The notes below the pieces were generated by a model. The model made no database searches, was not told where the DNA came from, and saw only the letters and a program-made list of their open reading frames with translations. Made by a program: the position numbers and the translations under genes. 64,000 nucleotides of DNA, taken from NCBI GenBank assembly GCA_033030425.1, contig JAUFSD010000018.1:992001-1056000 (forward strand), read 5' to 3'. Below, in pieces: positions 43,515-55,769 of the stretch (positions within the stretch are counted from its first letter, which is position 1; each line of letters begins with the position of its first letter). The DNA is from Verpa conica. Its lineage: Eukaryota > Ascomycota > Pezizomycetes > Pezizales > Morchellaceae.

Positions 43515-45628
43515 TTCTGAAGGGGGGGATGGATGAGGGAAGAGTGATGGCTCATGAAGGCATGGGTAGGGTTATGAAGTTACGCATGGTGGAATTGTCT
43601 TTGCGTTTCTGTGTTTCTTGTATATAATATTTTTTCTCTCTTTCCTGCACATGTTTTCCATTCTTGGAGCTTTTATGGTTACTTTGACAATTGATATTGC
43701 ACACCCCACTCACTTTTTTGTTGGTTTTATGAAGTGTGGATTTCGAAGATTATCAAATTCTTATCACTAGATATGAGAAATTACTACACCAGAACTGTGG
43801 GTATGGATATTGAGATGGAATTCCTCTAGTAATTCTATTGCTAGATTGAAAGACTTGGACCGTGCCGGTGTCGGTGGCGTTCTCATCCACCAATGGTAGT
43901 TTATATCCTGGCACAATCCCGATCTAGCCCTTCAGAGTCTCGAGGGGGATGATGACGTGTGTGGTAGGTGAAACCTAATGAACTAGATCTGCACAGCACT
44001 AGGGCCTGGCGGAAACCCTGCGTTGACGGCGGCGTCGGCAGTGGTTGTGGTTGTGTTCGTCATTCCGCAGATGGAAATTTCTTCACTCTAGTCCCTGTTA
44101 GCGTTTGAACCCCTCTCGCACAGCTAGACAGACAGAGTAACGGCAGTGTATATGTGGGTTGATCAGTCTGTGCCTTTTGAGCGTCATCTCCAACACGTCT
44201 CTTGTGTAGTGGCAGTCAAGGCTGCCGGTGAGCGGTTGGCTCGGGTTACCAGAGCTCGTTTGTATCTTCATCTCAACATTGGGCACGGGGGTGATGGTGG
44301 GAGAGTTGTTCCGGGGGGGAAAGAACAGTATATAGATTGAGATTATAGAAATAAAGGTTACATACAAAAAAGTATCAGTCACGGTGAAAAAAAGGAATGG
44401 AAATGTCCATCTCTTCAGGTCATCACCAGGTCATGAGAACACTGCAAACCCCGTAAACAGAGCGAGCGTTCCTCGTCGCGATGGTTTTTAAGGAGGGTCG
44501 AGAACATTACTGTCCCCGATATCATCTCGACACACATTCATCGGAATCGACAGCCGAGTGGGAAGCCCCCCTTGCGAGGGACTGTATTGTTCTGACTATC
44601 GATGATTCTGAGTTGGTGGTCTTGCTGTTATAGAAACAGAAGGGAGGAGGGGAGAAGAGAAACACCGGGTTTTAAAGTGGAGGTCTTGGCTGCTGCCCCT
44701 GCAGGATGACTAAGGACTGGAGATTGTCAGTCAAGTCGTCCGTCAGCAGTCAGGCATGCAACAGAGAAGAAAGAAAGAATCCCAGATCACATCACATCCC
44801 ATTCATCAAGAGAAACAGAAGGTGCAATCAATACAATACAATACTGTAGACTACGATTCCAATAACGACAATCACCTCCTAGCAAATTATTCAATCTGAA
44901 TCTATTCCCCTCCTTGCTCTCTCCTCCCTCAATCTTCCCCCTTCTACATTACTCCCTGGCATTGCATTGCGTATCTCTACTCTGCTCTACTCTGCTCTAC
45001 GCTATTCTACTACTCCTCATCCTTTTCCTCTCCCCCCCAGTCCATTCAGGCCAATCTCTGCGCTTAAAACATCTGGCCAACAAGTTTTCTCCCTCCTATC
45101 CCTCCTATTTCTCACCCCCTGCCTGACTTGGTATGATCTGATCTGATCTGTTTGCCGATTTTCCCTGGTTCCTGCTGTTGCGGCTTTGTGTTGCTACTGC
45201 TTCACTCCTCATCTTCTTTTACTTCCACCACTCATCTCGTCACTTTGTCCTCACGAACAGACACTCCAAATTTCGATATATTCTCTTCTACAACAAAAAA
45301 TCACTTTTATCGATAAACCCCCCCATCTTAACACCTATTTCCTCGACCGTTGACACCCCCCACCTTTCAGCGCCCCAGCGCCCCCTCAACGTCATCCCCC
45401 TGCACCTACGACACCGAGAGGCGCTTCACCATTTTCCCTAGCTTTCTTCTATTTGGCTCCCTTTGTAAATTATCCTTTTGAAAACCTCTTTTTTAATCTC
45501 CTCTAAGCACAGGCTGGTTGCTTGCCACTCGTTTCTCTCCTCTCCCTCCCACTACCGGATATCAGAAGAGAATTTTTCCCTCCTCCGATTTCCAAACCAG
45601 TATATAATTTACAAAAGACCATCTACCA
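43515..45628. other. Intergenic and long CT-rich leader region of the eIF4E gene
   Basis: No gene is supported; frames at 44.1-44.4 and 44.9-45.4 kb look like chance. From about 44880 the plus strand is strongly CT-rich (repeated CTCTACTCTG near 44980, CCCCTCC runs). This is likely the promoter and 5' leader of the eIF4E gene. A TGATC tandem (GATCTGATCTGATCTG) lies near 45135. Confidence 0.45.
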
Positions 45629-46896
45629 ATGGACTCGAACTCGTTATGGAATCGACGCTCGAAGTGAGAAACTCCCCCTCCTCTAGTCCTCTCCCCCCGG
45701 CCCTCACAACTGGATCCAGACTGACGCAAGAAAAAAAAATTAAAAAAATTCTTCATAGTAGCTCCGGTAAACTCTCTCTTTCCATGTCCACCACGGCACC
45801 TTCCGCCGTCACCAACACAGGCGAACCACCCTCGTCCAAGATCTTTGGCCCACCTTCAGCCAAAGTCAGACCCAACTACAAAAATCCGTTTAACGAACTC
45901 CACACCATAAATACCACAAGCCCCGCACTTCCCTCCCCAACGACAGCAAAGTCCGCCTCTGCCGCGTTCAATCTCGGCATAGGCGGCGCCTTTGGTTCAT
46001 TCGGTCTTAAAACCCCGAAAACCCCCGGTACCGCTGGAGGAGGCGACGGTTTGAATGTAGCAGGGGCGGCCACCACCTCGAATAATCTGATCTCTCCGCC
46101 GAAGGGCGGATTGACGGCGTCTGAGGTTGTTGCGGGAGGTAAGAAGGTTGCTGCGGCCACGGCAACAACACCACAATTCCCCCCACAGCAGGACTCCCAC
46201 CCATTGAAAAATACGTGGATTGTCTGGTACCGGTCCCCGGGTAATAAATTTCAGGATTATGAAAAGTCGACGCAGAAGATTGCCTTTTTCAGTACTGTGG
46301 AGGAGTTCTGGTGCGTCTACTGCCATCTGCGGCGACCTAATAGTCTGCCACATGTGAGCGACTATCATTTGTTTAAGAAGGGAATTAGACCAGTGTGGGA
46401 GGATAAGGAGAATAAAAAGGGCGGAAAGTGGAATATCCGATTGAGGAAGGGTGTCAGCACAAGATACTGGGAGGATCTGGTTTTAGCAATTATTGGAGAT
46501 CAGTTTGGTGAAGCTGGAGAAGACTTGTGCGGTGCGGTGTTGAGCATTAGGGGGAATGAGGACGTTTTGAGTGTTTGGACAAGGGTGGATGGGTCGAGCT
46601 GCTTAAAGATCAAGTATGATGTTCCCGTCCCGTCATATATCTATTGCTTAAGGAAACTGCAATAGAATCCCTCTAGGCGACTGACTGATAATTGAAAAAA
46701 AACTAACCCTTTTATTTTTTACAGGGAAACGATCAAACGCAAGCTCTCTCTCCCCCAGGGAACCAAGATCGACTGGAAATCCCATGCCTCCTCTCTCGAA
46801 GCTGTCATCAACAAGAACCAAGGTCCAGCCGCTGCTGGTGCCGCAAACGGGGGTGCTACTGTTGGCACGGGGGCTAGCGTTGCCGGGTCGCAGTAA
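45629..46896 (+). CDS. eIF4E2: Translation initiation factor eIF4E, class II (4EHP-like)
   Basis: My preferred model has exons 45629-45663, 45759-46613 and 46725-46896 (353 residues). It starts MDSNSLWNRRS and joins to SSGKLSLSMSTT. An alternative without the first intron starts at the next ATG (45646) and gives 379 residues. The cap-binding core begins at HPLKNTWIVWYRSPGNKFQDYEK and includes FFSTVEEFWCVYCHLRRP, DYHLFKKGIRPVWEDKENKKGGKW (with the Trp-Glu that stacks on and binds the cap) and RLRKGVSTRYWEDLVLAIIGDQF. The second cap-sandwich Trp of class I (human W56) is replaced by Tyr here, and the RLRKG...W block matches 4EHP, hence class II. Such proteins bind the cap but often act in repression or stress-specific initiation. 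The N-terminal 170 residues are Ser/Thr/Gly-rich and probably disordered. The last intron uses GTATGA. Confidence 0.9.
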
Positions 46897-49317
46897 TTCT
46901 ATTGTGGCCACCTTTACTTCTACATTATCATAGGGTTGGGAGGGTGGTGTTATTTACTCCCCTTCTTTTTTTTTTGTGTGTGTGGCGATGGGTCATTTTT
47001 TCTTTTGGGTTTATTTTATCTGCGGGGAAAATCTATTACTCTTTTTTTTGCAGCATAAGAGTTTTAAAAAGCTTAACCTGAATGGATTAACTCCATCACT
47101 TTATATACTATTACTATTACTCCCTTCCCCCCTGGTCCTGTAGTTGGAGATTAGCTTAGTATATTATCATTCTGGGCAAATAACCCCCCCCCCCCTCTTC
47201 ATTGACGGGAGGTAGGGGGTAGATTTTTTGCACCACCACTATTTCACTTCACTGTTCCTATTTTAGATGTGATATATTTCGAGTCTTTTGTATTCGGCGT
47301 TTGATTTTCGGTAAAGGCGTATCAGGCACAGAGCAAGGTTACATAGTTAGCCACCCAAACAAGGGGGAGAGAAAGATGGTATCTTCAATAACAAACGAGT
47401 CCACAAATGCAATAGTTATACCCTTACTTCTGCACTTTCCTTTTCTTCCCTTTTCCCGCGACCTATCCTTTACAAAAGCACACACCTCCTCTCCACCTCC
47501 CTCACGGAACATGCCGCTGGAACATGCCGGGCGGGCGGGCGGGAAAGTCACACAAGGCAAAGAAGCTTAAAAAATACGGGGAAAGCGGGAAGCTGTGCTG
47601 TTGTAGGGCTAGGGGAGAAACAGCGAGTGAGATTGTATGAATGGTTATGGTGTTGGGGGTAGGTATGTAGGTAAGCGGCGGTGTGGAAAACAAAGATTGA
47701 GGTGGAGGTAGCGTGGGTATATATGGCACTATCAATTTGTACTAGTACCGGAAGAGAGTTCAAGGGGTGGGTGAATCAGAGATTGGGTGATGATGGTTAT
47801 CAGTAGGTTGATAGAAAGTGTGTTAAGGTGAATAGCAATAGGACTGTAAGATTAACGTTTCGTCTAATGAACTAAGCGACGGGAAGGCTTCCGCGAAAAA
47901 ACCCAAGTATGTATGGTTTAATTTTTCTTTTTCTTTCTTTTATAAGTTGTATTTTCATGTGTCTCAGGATAACTTAAAACGGATAAATACATAACAATCC
48001 AGAATTATCTTCTTAAACCCCTCCGCATATCCTCTCCACCCGACCCAAAGGGAAAAAGAAAAATTTCATGAGAGCTACATGTACATATCCCTAACCCCCC
48101 CCCAAAGAGCATACACCAGCCATTTAATACACCATCACTACCAATCCCACCATACCAATAGTAATCCAACCCCCCCCCCCCCGCAACTCTCGGTACCTAA
48201 AAAAGACGTAAAAGTAACACAAAAATTCTTCCTCTACTGAGTCTACCTCTGAACTACACTCTTAACCTCAGGTTCCCAACCGCATACCAACCCCCCCCCC
48301 TTCACTCGAAGTGGATACTTTCCTCTTAAATACCCAGATTATCAAATCCGCTTGGGTTATCGCGGCCTCGGGTTCGCCGTGCTTGAGTTTATACTATGAC
48401 TTCCTAGGAAGTGGTGATTTCTTCGGGATCGTGCATCTGGCTCATGTACCCGAGGCCTTCGTGCATCGAGGCTATCTCTCAGTGGATATAGCTTGGATAT
48501 AATCCATTTCTTCGGCGGGATCATGTTTGGCGATTTGTAGGTAGTATGAGTGTTTTTTTTGAGTGTTTCTTTCTCTATATAGATAGGGACATAGCAAGGC
48601 TATATAAATAATAATAATAAAAAAGGACCCTAGTTTACTAGAGATATATAATACTATTTTATAGTTATTTATTCTATTAAAAACCGTGTTTTATGCTCTA
48701 AATTGGGGGTTTTATTTTATTAAAAAAAATCAAACTAGTTAACTAGGAAAAAACGAAGGGAAAAGATATATACTAGCCCCCCTGCAAAGTGTCCTTAAGT
48801 TTCAGTGTCAGCATTGAGGATAGATTTAAGCTTACGGGGTGTACATTCTCACACTTTTTTAGCTACATGTAATGGGTTTGAAAGTAGGGGGTGGCTTCAA
48901 GCCTTGGAGTATGTGTTCGAGTGACAAATTATGACGTAGTCTGACTGCAACACCGCCTAGGCAAAAATAACTGGCACCTGAACCATGCAACTAGTAAAAT
49001 AACTGTCTATAAAGTCTCTTAGACGATACGATATCTTAGTCTATAGACTATAAAACCTAGCTATGGTATTGCATTGGTATCATTAAATATATTTTCGGTT
49101 GAGATATGGTGTTCCCAAAATAGCAGAAAACTACGAAAAAATATCCACATGTACACAATCGAGAAATTATGAAAACTAATGTGTAGGCAAAGTACGCTGG
49201 GAAAGTATATATCTACAAGGGAACACAAGCTTTAGGGAATCTCGATTACTAAACAAGTAACCCCACCATCTATTTCCTACAACTGTCAAAAAATAATAGC
49301 GATTTTTGAGGTCTACC
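46897..49317. other. Intergenic region between convergent eIF4E and HTS1 genes
   Basis: No gene is visible. The interval holds the 3' ends of two convergent genes, several C runs (about 47188, 48100, 48170, 48290) and AT-rich stretches including AATAATAATAATA near 48608. A 63-codon plus frame at 48311-48502 and an 89-codon frame at 47301-47570 lack any family signature. Confidence 0.5.
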
Positions 49318-51306
49318 CTATTCTTTAGTAGGATTTTTCTTCGCCCCCTCTAAAGCTACCTTCGCCACACCCTCTGCCAACGCATTCGATTCACCTTGTT
49401 CATCTTGCTCCTGCTTCGCTGCAATCCTCTTCTTGATCTCCTCAACCAGTTGAGTCAACTCAACATCAACACCATTCTTTTCAGGATGTCCTTCTGGGAG
49501 GCCCATCTCTTTTATCTTGACCTTTCCTTCCTTTATTTCATCCTCACCTAATACAACGGCAAAGGGAACACCATTCTTTTCCGCAGCAGAGAACTGTTGA
49601 GGGAGTTTAGGCTTAACTTTATATGAGAATTCGGCCTACTATAGTTAGTATTGCGCTTTTTAGTAGCTAATTAAGAGTAAGGTGCATAAGTACCTTAATT
49701 CCCGAGTTCCAAAGCAGCCTACAGACCTCCATCCTCTCCTTCACCAACCCTGTGAAGCCCTTTCCTCCAAAAGCCATCACAAAAACATCAACCTCATTTC
49801 GCCTAACCTCCTCCACCATCCTTGCCTTCGTAATCGAGAAAATTCTATCCACACCAAATGAAATTCCCACACACGGCACACGTCCCTTTGCAGAGTTTGA
49901 AAACATACCAACCAACTCATCGTACCTTCCACCTGCAGCAATTGACCCAACCCCAATTGAGTCATCATTGGAGCGGTCGGCGTCTGGGTCGTTAGGATCG
50001 ACTGGCTTGGGGGGCTTCTTGGATTTATGGCCCTTCCCTGCAGGGGGAGCGGAGGCTTCGGTGACGATTTCATAAATTATACCGGTATAATAGTCAAGGC
50101 CACGTGCTAGGGAGAGGTCGAAGGAGAGCTTAGGCATGACCTGGAATATTTCTAAGTAGTCAAAAAGGAGACCCATATCTTTAAGACCGGCGGCGAAGGA
50201 AACATTTGAGGTGAGGGTTTCGTCTTTCAGAAGTTCATCAAGGAGTTCACGTCCGCCTATTTTAATGTCAGTATTAGTGGGTAATAGGAAGAGATTAGTG
50301 CAAGGACAAACCCTTCTTAAGAACATATTCTCCGATCTTATCGGCAATTGCGGGGTCAAGACCCTTTTCCTCGGTCATCTCTTTCCGTACATCCTCCCAA
50401 GGAGACTACCCATAGAATCAGTTAGGTGTTTGAGACACAAGTTATCACTCGTAACATACCTTATCGAGCTTATCGACGGCACTTGAGATTGTCCTAATCT
50501 TATCTGTGGGCACACCACAAACTTGAAACAGCCCATCAAGGATCTGTCTATGATTTATTTTGATGGTATATGTCCCCAAATTCAGCCCATCCAAAATTTC
50601 GGTGGTAATTCTCAAGATCTCTGCATCGGGAAGCATGGGGTCATAGGCACCAGCAATATCGAAATCACATTGATAGAACTCCCTCATACGGCCCTTTGTC
50701 ATCGCTGGCTGGTCACGGCGGTAGACTTTGGCGATATGATATCTTTTGATAGATTGGATAGATGGGTTCATGGCAAGCCATCTCGCGAAGGGGACTGTGA
50801 GATCGTAGCGGAGGGAGCAGATCTCACCACCTTGGTCCGCAAGGTCGTAAATGAGTTTTGAGTCTTCACCATATTTACCGGTAAGAACTTCACGGAGCTC
50901 AAAGACACTGAGGATTTGTCACATGTTAGCTTTGCTTTGTTAATGTTTTCTTGTTCTATTCTAGTAATGAAGAAAGAGAAGCCTACGGGGTGTCTATTGT
51001 CACCGCTCCATGGCGTTTAAACACACTCGTGATAGTATTAAAGATCTTATCACGAATGATCATATCCTTTCCCTCCCAATCCTTAGTACCCTTCGGGACC
51101 TTAAGGTTGATCATTCCCTTGCCCTTCTCCTTCCCAGCCTTTTCTTTGGGGGGCATTATGTTCTGAGTCCGCAAAAGAAATGGATATGCAGAGAATGCTC
51201 TAATCGAATTTACTGTAGATCTCCTGTAGAGCTTTGGTGTAATCCTGGTGACAGCGTGGTAGGTGAGTCTGTGTAGCTGTGAGGGGTAATGGAGGGGCAA
51301 CTTCAT
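49318..51306 (-). CDS. HTS1: Histidyl-tRNA synthetase, mitochondrial and cytosolic forms from one gene
   Basis: Five exons (51306-50987, 50907-50460, 50405-50312, 50256-49694, 49635-49318) encode 580 residues from the first likely Met. From the second Met at 51156 ([14 protein letters not shown]) they give 530. The enzyme charges tRNA-His. Class II and HisRS signatures are present: [14 protein letters not shown] entry ([15 protein letters not shown]), [33 protein letters not shown] (motif 2), [24 protein letters not shown] and [10 protein letters not shown] (motif 3), followed by the anticodon-binding domain. The extension between the two Met codons is rich in Arg, Ser, His and Leu and poor in acid residues, which fits a mitochondrial presequence. 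Yeast HTS1 makes both forms the same way. A further in-frame Met at 51396 exists but precedes a less typical stretch. The C-terminal tail (residues after [10 protein letters not shown]) is a low-complexity Ala/Gln/Glu extension. Confidence 0.93.
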
Positions 51307-53147
51307 CGCGGACGTCACGAAACAAAGAAAACCCCACTCAACCAGCGAGACCCCGCGTTTTTTACGCCCCTGAATGGTCGCTATTAAGAGCCGCATAACC
51401 CGGCCTAGTACTCTCTGACTAAGCAGCAGGTACCGTTGCCAAGATATAATTTATAAACCATTTTCATTTTACATCACCACCACCTGTCCTAAACCTGTCA
51501 CAGCTATTTAAAAGTGCCGAAAATGTAGCAGGGAATTAAACTCCAAAGTTCAACGTCATATTACTTGATAGTAGCCTTAGCAAGGAACGATCAAGTTTTG
51601 TACCCATACAGCTTCCAATGGAATTATTCTTGAAACAGGGATCAACTAGCTAGCTAAAAATAAATGCTCCAACCAGGCCTCCACACCAAAAAAATAGTGT
51701 ACCTACAACTCAGACTTGATTTCAGGCTGGTAGAACTTGGTAGAAGTAGAAAATAACCCATAGATCTAGTTTTTGGACCTGAATAAGCAGTAGGAGTCGT
51801 TTGTAGGTTTGTTGTCACGCACCCTCACGCTACCCTATAAATCATATTTATTACTAACATTGGTGGGGATTATTCAGACTAGTATACAGGGTTATTAGAA
51901 CCTAGCACCCGCACAAGACGAGAACATTTATTTTTTGTTTAGGGCGCTAATTCTTACAAGTGAAAAAAACCTATCTGTAATACCCACATGGACACAGCCC
52001 ATACGTGAAAAAGTACAAACTATCATAAAATATTATATATCTTAGTACTACCTATAGGGAAGAGAGCGAAGGGTGTTAATGGGGCTTCAGATATAGCAGA
52101 TACCAAACTTAGGGGGATTTAGCTAACGGAAGATAGAAAATATCAGGACAGTGGAACCTCAATATAAAAATGAATAGCCGCGTTATCAGCATACGATCTA
52201 GCAGCCCTATCAGAGGCTGACTTAGACCGGCTCGGTCAAATTTATCTGGCTGTGTCCAGACCAGATCGCAAATTACTACAGCGCAGACCAGTTCGGACTG
52301 TCTAAAAGGGAGCTGCACCGGACAAACTTATAAAATAGGCCCTATTTCCCACCGCCTGTAGAAACTGACCCCCGAGTCCCGAGCGCATTATTCTATCACC
52401 CTTACAGTTTCCCCCCCGCCAACTAGATTGTATATGTCTAGCAATATTTCAAGTAGTTCATCTGCCGTACAAATTCTTCATCGCATACCTGCACTATTTT
52501 ACTGAATATCTACGGGTGGTATTGTAGTATACCTGGTCGAGGGTGTTGCATGCCCTGAACAAAGCAGCCAATCAACACTCTGCTTTATCTAGGATAAGCC
52601 GCAGGGTTAGGGTTATGAGACAGCCGTTCTCCGCATACAACTTGATCTTATAACCATATCTACGTAAATATATGTATAGCTTTTCTTAATGAAATTTGTC
52701 AAGGGCGCATGTAATATTCTACTAGCAACGTTGGTAAATTATAGAACCACCGGCTACAAGTGAACTCAATCCAAGACCGAGAGATACGTATTTCGCACAT
52801 TAAGCCCCCACCCCCCACCCATGGATTGAATTATTCTTTCTATGGAGTTTTTCTCTCCAGAATGAAAATTTTCTTTCTTTAAAGCCCATTATTTCACGCC
52901 ATCACCAAGTTTGGTGCACCAGGCTGCAGGCGCGTGTCCAAGTCAATGATCAAATCTACTTAAACCGACAAACAAGTTGAGGTTTCAGGCATCCTTCAGC
53001 AAGCCACCATCTCAGCAACATCAAACAACCTCAGCGAACTCTACTCCCCCAATCATAGCCCCTCACCCCCCACTTCCAGCCTGCTCTGCAAACACTCTCG
53101 GCAGGAACAAAGGAATTCTTGATCAATACCTTTGCACTTCTACCATA
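51307..53147. promoter_or_regulatory. Divergent intergenic region between HTS1 and the J-protein gene
   Basis: No gene is supported. The segment contains the two promoters, AT-rich sequence from 51.9 to 52.8 kb, and a short telomere-like stretch CAGGGTTAGGGTTAT at 52602-52616 that recurs at 55332-55346. An in-frame open stretch reaches back from the J-protein ATG to 52977, but without an ATG. Confidence 0.45.
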
Positions 53148-54270
53148 ATGGTTCGAGTGCTGGATCATTATGGTCTCCTAGGGATCCCAGCCAACTCCTC
53201 AACCGCTGTTATCAAAAAAGTGTATAAAACTCTCGCACTGAAGCACCACCCTGATAAGAACCCAGATAATATGAATGCGCAGAAGAATTTCCAAATGGTT
53301 CTTATAAACTACTCCTCTTATCCTTTATAATTATTCTAGATATACGGCTGCTGATTGTTTCATCCGCAGCTTCAAAGTGCCTACGCAGTCCTTACTGATA
53401 TTAGCGCTAGAAGGATTTACGATAGAGCCCGAACTCTTGATGGGATTATCCCAAGTAATTTTCTACCATGTAATTACTTCTTCCTATCTCATAATTCTAG
53501 CTATTAAAAAAAAGATACTAATAACGTCACTAGCGACTACAAAAGAAGCTATAGAAGAAGAACACCGCAAGGCTGTTCTGCTTGCCGCCAAAAATAAACT
53601 CGCAAAGGAGGAACTTTGTCGTGCGAAAAACGCTAGACTCGAAAAGGAAAAAAACCAGAAATCTAGGGCCAATGCTGAATATATTTACCGCAGAGAGGAA
53701 CAGCTTCACGCTGAGAGAAAGGCTAGGGCTGAGAAGAGCGAGTCCGATAGAAGGCGCCAGGAAAGTCTCCGGCAGGAAAGACTTGCTGCGGATGCTGCGG
53801 AAAAGCTTCGCGCAGCGCAGGCGAAAAGACAGGAACCGGGGAATGCATGGCAGCAGAAATTTTACGAGGAAAGGTGGGAGGATGAGGCGAGAGCGAAATA
53901 TGACTCGAAAACAAAATCTAAATTGGAGAAACAAAGACAGCAGAAACAGGAGCGGGAAAATATGGAAAGAGCAAGTCAAGAGAAAAATAAACACGATAAG
54001 AATAAAGGAAGATTCAGCAGAGAGAAATTCGAGGAAGAGAGACAGAGAACGTTTGAGTATGAGAAGGCGAAGAGAGCAAAGGAGGCAGAGGAAGATATGT
54101 CTAAGTGGTGGGAGGAAGAAATGGATAAGGTTGCAAGAGAAAATGCTGAGAGGGAGAAAAGGGGGTGGGGGGGCTGGAACAGACTTTTCCAGGGTGAGCA
54201 AGATATCGATATGAAGGATTGGGTCGAGGAGGATGAAAGTCTTTTTGGGACAGCTTTCGGAATTTCGTAA
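53148..54270 (+). CDS. J-domain (DnaJ-like) protein with long charged helical tail
   Basis: Exons 53148-53297, 53370-53454 and 53534-54270 give 323 residues. The N-terminal J domain is complete once spliced: DHYGLLGIPANSSTAVIKKVYKTLALKHHPDKN with the catalytic HPD at residues 34-36, then LQSAYAVLTDISARRIYD. The second intron has an exact TACTAAT branch site. J domains stimulate the ATPase of Hsp70 partners. The remaining 240 residues are almost wholly Lys, Arg, Glu and Ala (for example EKLRAAQAKRQE, KYDSKTKSKLEKQRQQKQERE) and should form a long single helix or coiled coil, ending in a Trp-containing acidic tail (DMKDWVEEDESLFGTAF). No zinc-finger or substrate-binding C-terminal domain is present, so this is a class C J-protein. 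Its client and location are unknown; no signal or membrane segment is visible. Confidence 0.85.
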
Positions 54271-55769
54271 CACCCCTATGCCAATAGAGATGTACGCAGG
54301 GGTTTTCTAAAGTATGTACCCGTTTATTCCCTAAAGCTCTTATCATCTCTAATGTTGTGCTCAGCACGCTTGCAGTTCTCGTGTTCCCTGGGTATCATTT
54401 TCGTTGCTTACTATACCTATCTACCCGTCTCTTCTTTCATACTACATCAATTGCACATCCCAGGTCTCTTTCCATTATGTACCGTCTACCATTCTCGGAT
54501 ATCCTAGGTACCTTTACTAGCCTATACCATTATTTAGTGGACTAAATAAGTATTCCATGTAAAAAATCTTTCCTAGGACTTGACATGATATTTCCTTAAG
54601 GTACCAATAGGCGGCCGAGATAGCCGCCGTCCAATTAAACCACGCTGATAGGTTTGACTGATCTGGAGCTTGAGTAACATGACCAAGCTGGATAGAGACG
54701 TAATTGTGTGACATCTAGGGTGAACACTTGTCTTAAGCACTATGCGCGCTGCCCGCTGGCCACCAAAAAGCTGGACTTTGCGTTACACGTGTATTCGATA
54801 TAATAGTCACCCTCAAAGGTTTAGATATACAGTGTAGGGATCGAGACAGCTACATTGACCAATCTGTGCTTATTAGAGATGTTGGCAGCGAGTACCTCCG
54901 TTATAGCCAATATTTATTAAGTAATGGCACTTACTTGTCGTTAGCAGAAAAAGAACTTTATAGTGAATCATAATCCATCACTCACGCCTAAGACGACTTG
55001 TAATCTAGACCCATGCCCTTCAGCCCAAACTCACAACGGCTCAAAATTAGCCATAAGCCTAGAATTTTAATCGCTCATCTGTACAACATGTATAGACTCC
55101 CTGTAGACTATCTTTTGTTCCACTTGTATGGTCTGCTTCAAAACATCGTGGGAATCCGGCGCTGGGGCTGTACTGTACAGCCCCCGCATGTGATTGGTTA
55201 CGTATCTTGAACTGGCCCAAATCGTCACCCTGCAGGAAGTGATGCAGCAGCGCCACCCAGGCTGAATTCCGGAAACGAAAATCAGCGCCAGGTGACAACT
55301 CATTGACATCATAGCGTGACGAGCGATCTTACAGGGTTAGGGTTATATCTTACTACTACAACCATGGAACTGTGACAAAGTGCTACGGAGCACCTCCAAG
55401 GAATCTCTGTACGCAAATTGAACCGTAATGGTTATTTCTATTAAGCCCAAGATAGAAGCCTATTAGATACTTATCGCAGCATATACCCATCGAAAGAAGC
55501 ATCGAGTTGCCACCGATGATGGTCCGATACGCGAGTGACATGTATCCCCGCAACTAGTGGTCAATTGAGTGATCGTTTGTGGATGCACACGGCACAGTTT
55601 CCAAGCCCTTTCTTCCCACATAGACCCTTCGGTGTGTTTATAAATCCGGGTGTTTCCCGGTTTCCCCTCATCATTTTCCCCGCATCTATCTACCTCAAGC
55701 TTCATACCTCTAGAATCCATCCTTTCTTACTATCGTATCCTCTTTTAATTACTTAAAACTATCATCAAA
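54271..55769. other. Intergenic, with a GC palindrome and telomere-like motif
   Basis: No gene is supported. A 21-bp palindrome (GGGGCTGTAC-T-GTACAGCCCC) lies at 55164-55184 and CAGGGTTAGGGTTAT at 55332-55346. The last 150 bp before the next gene are CT-rich leader. Short frames on both strands between 55.0 and 55.7 kb overlap and have no motif. Confidence 0.45.

Noticed and set aside
45478..45645. Upstream extension of the eIF4E reading frame
   Set aside because: It begins at a non-ATG codon inside a CT-rich leader and is not part of the conserved protein.
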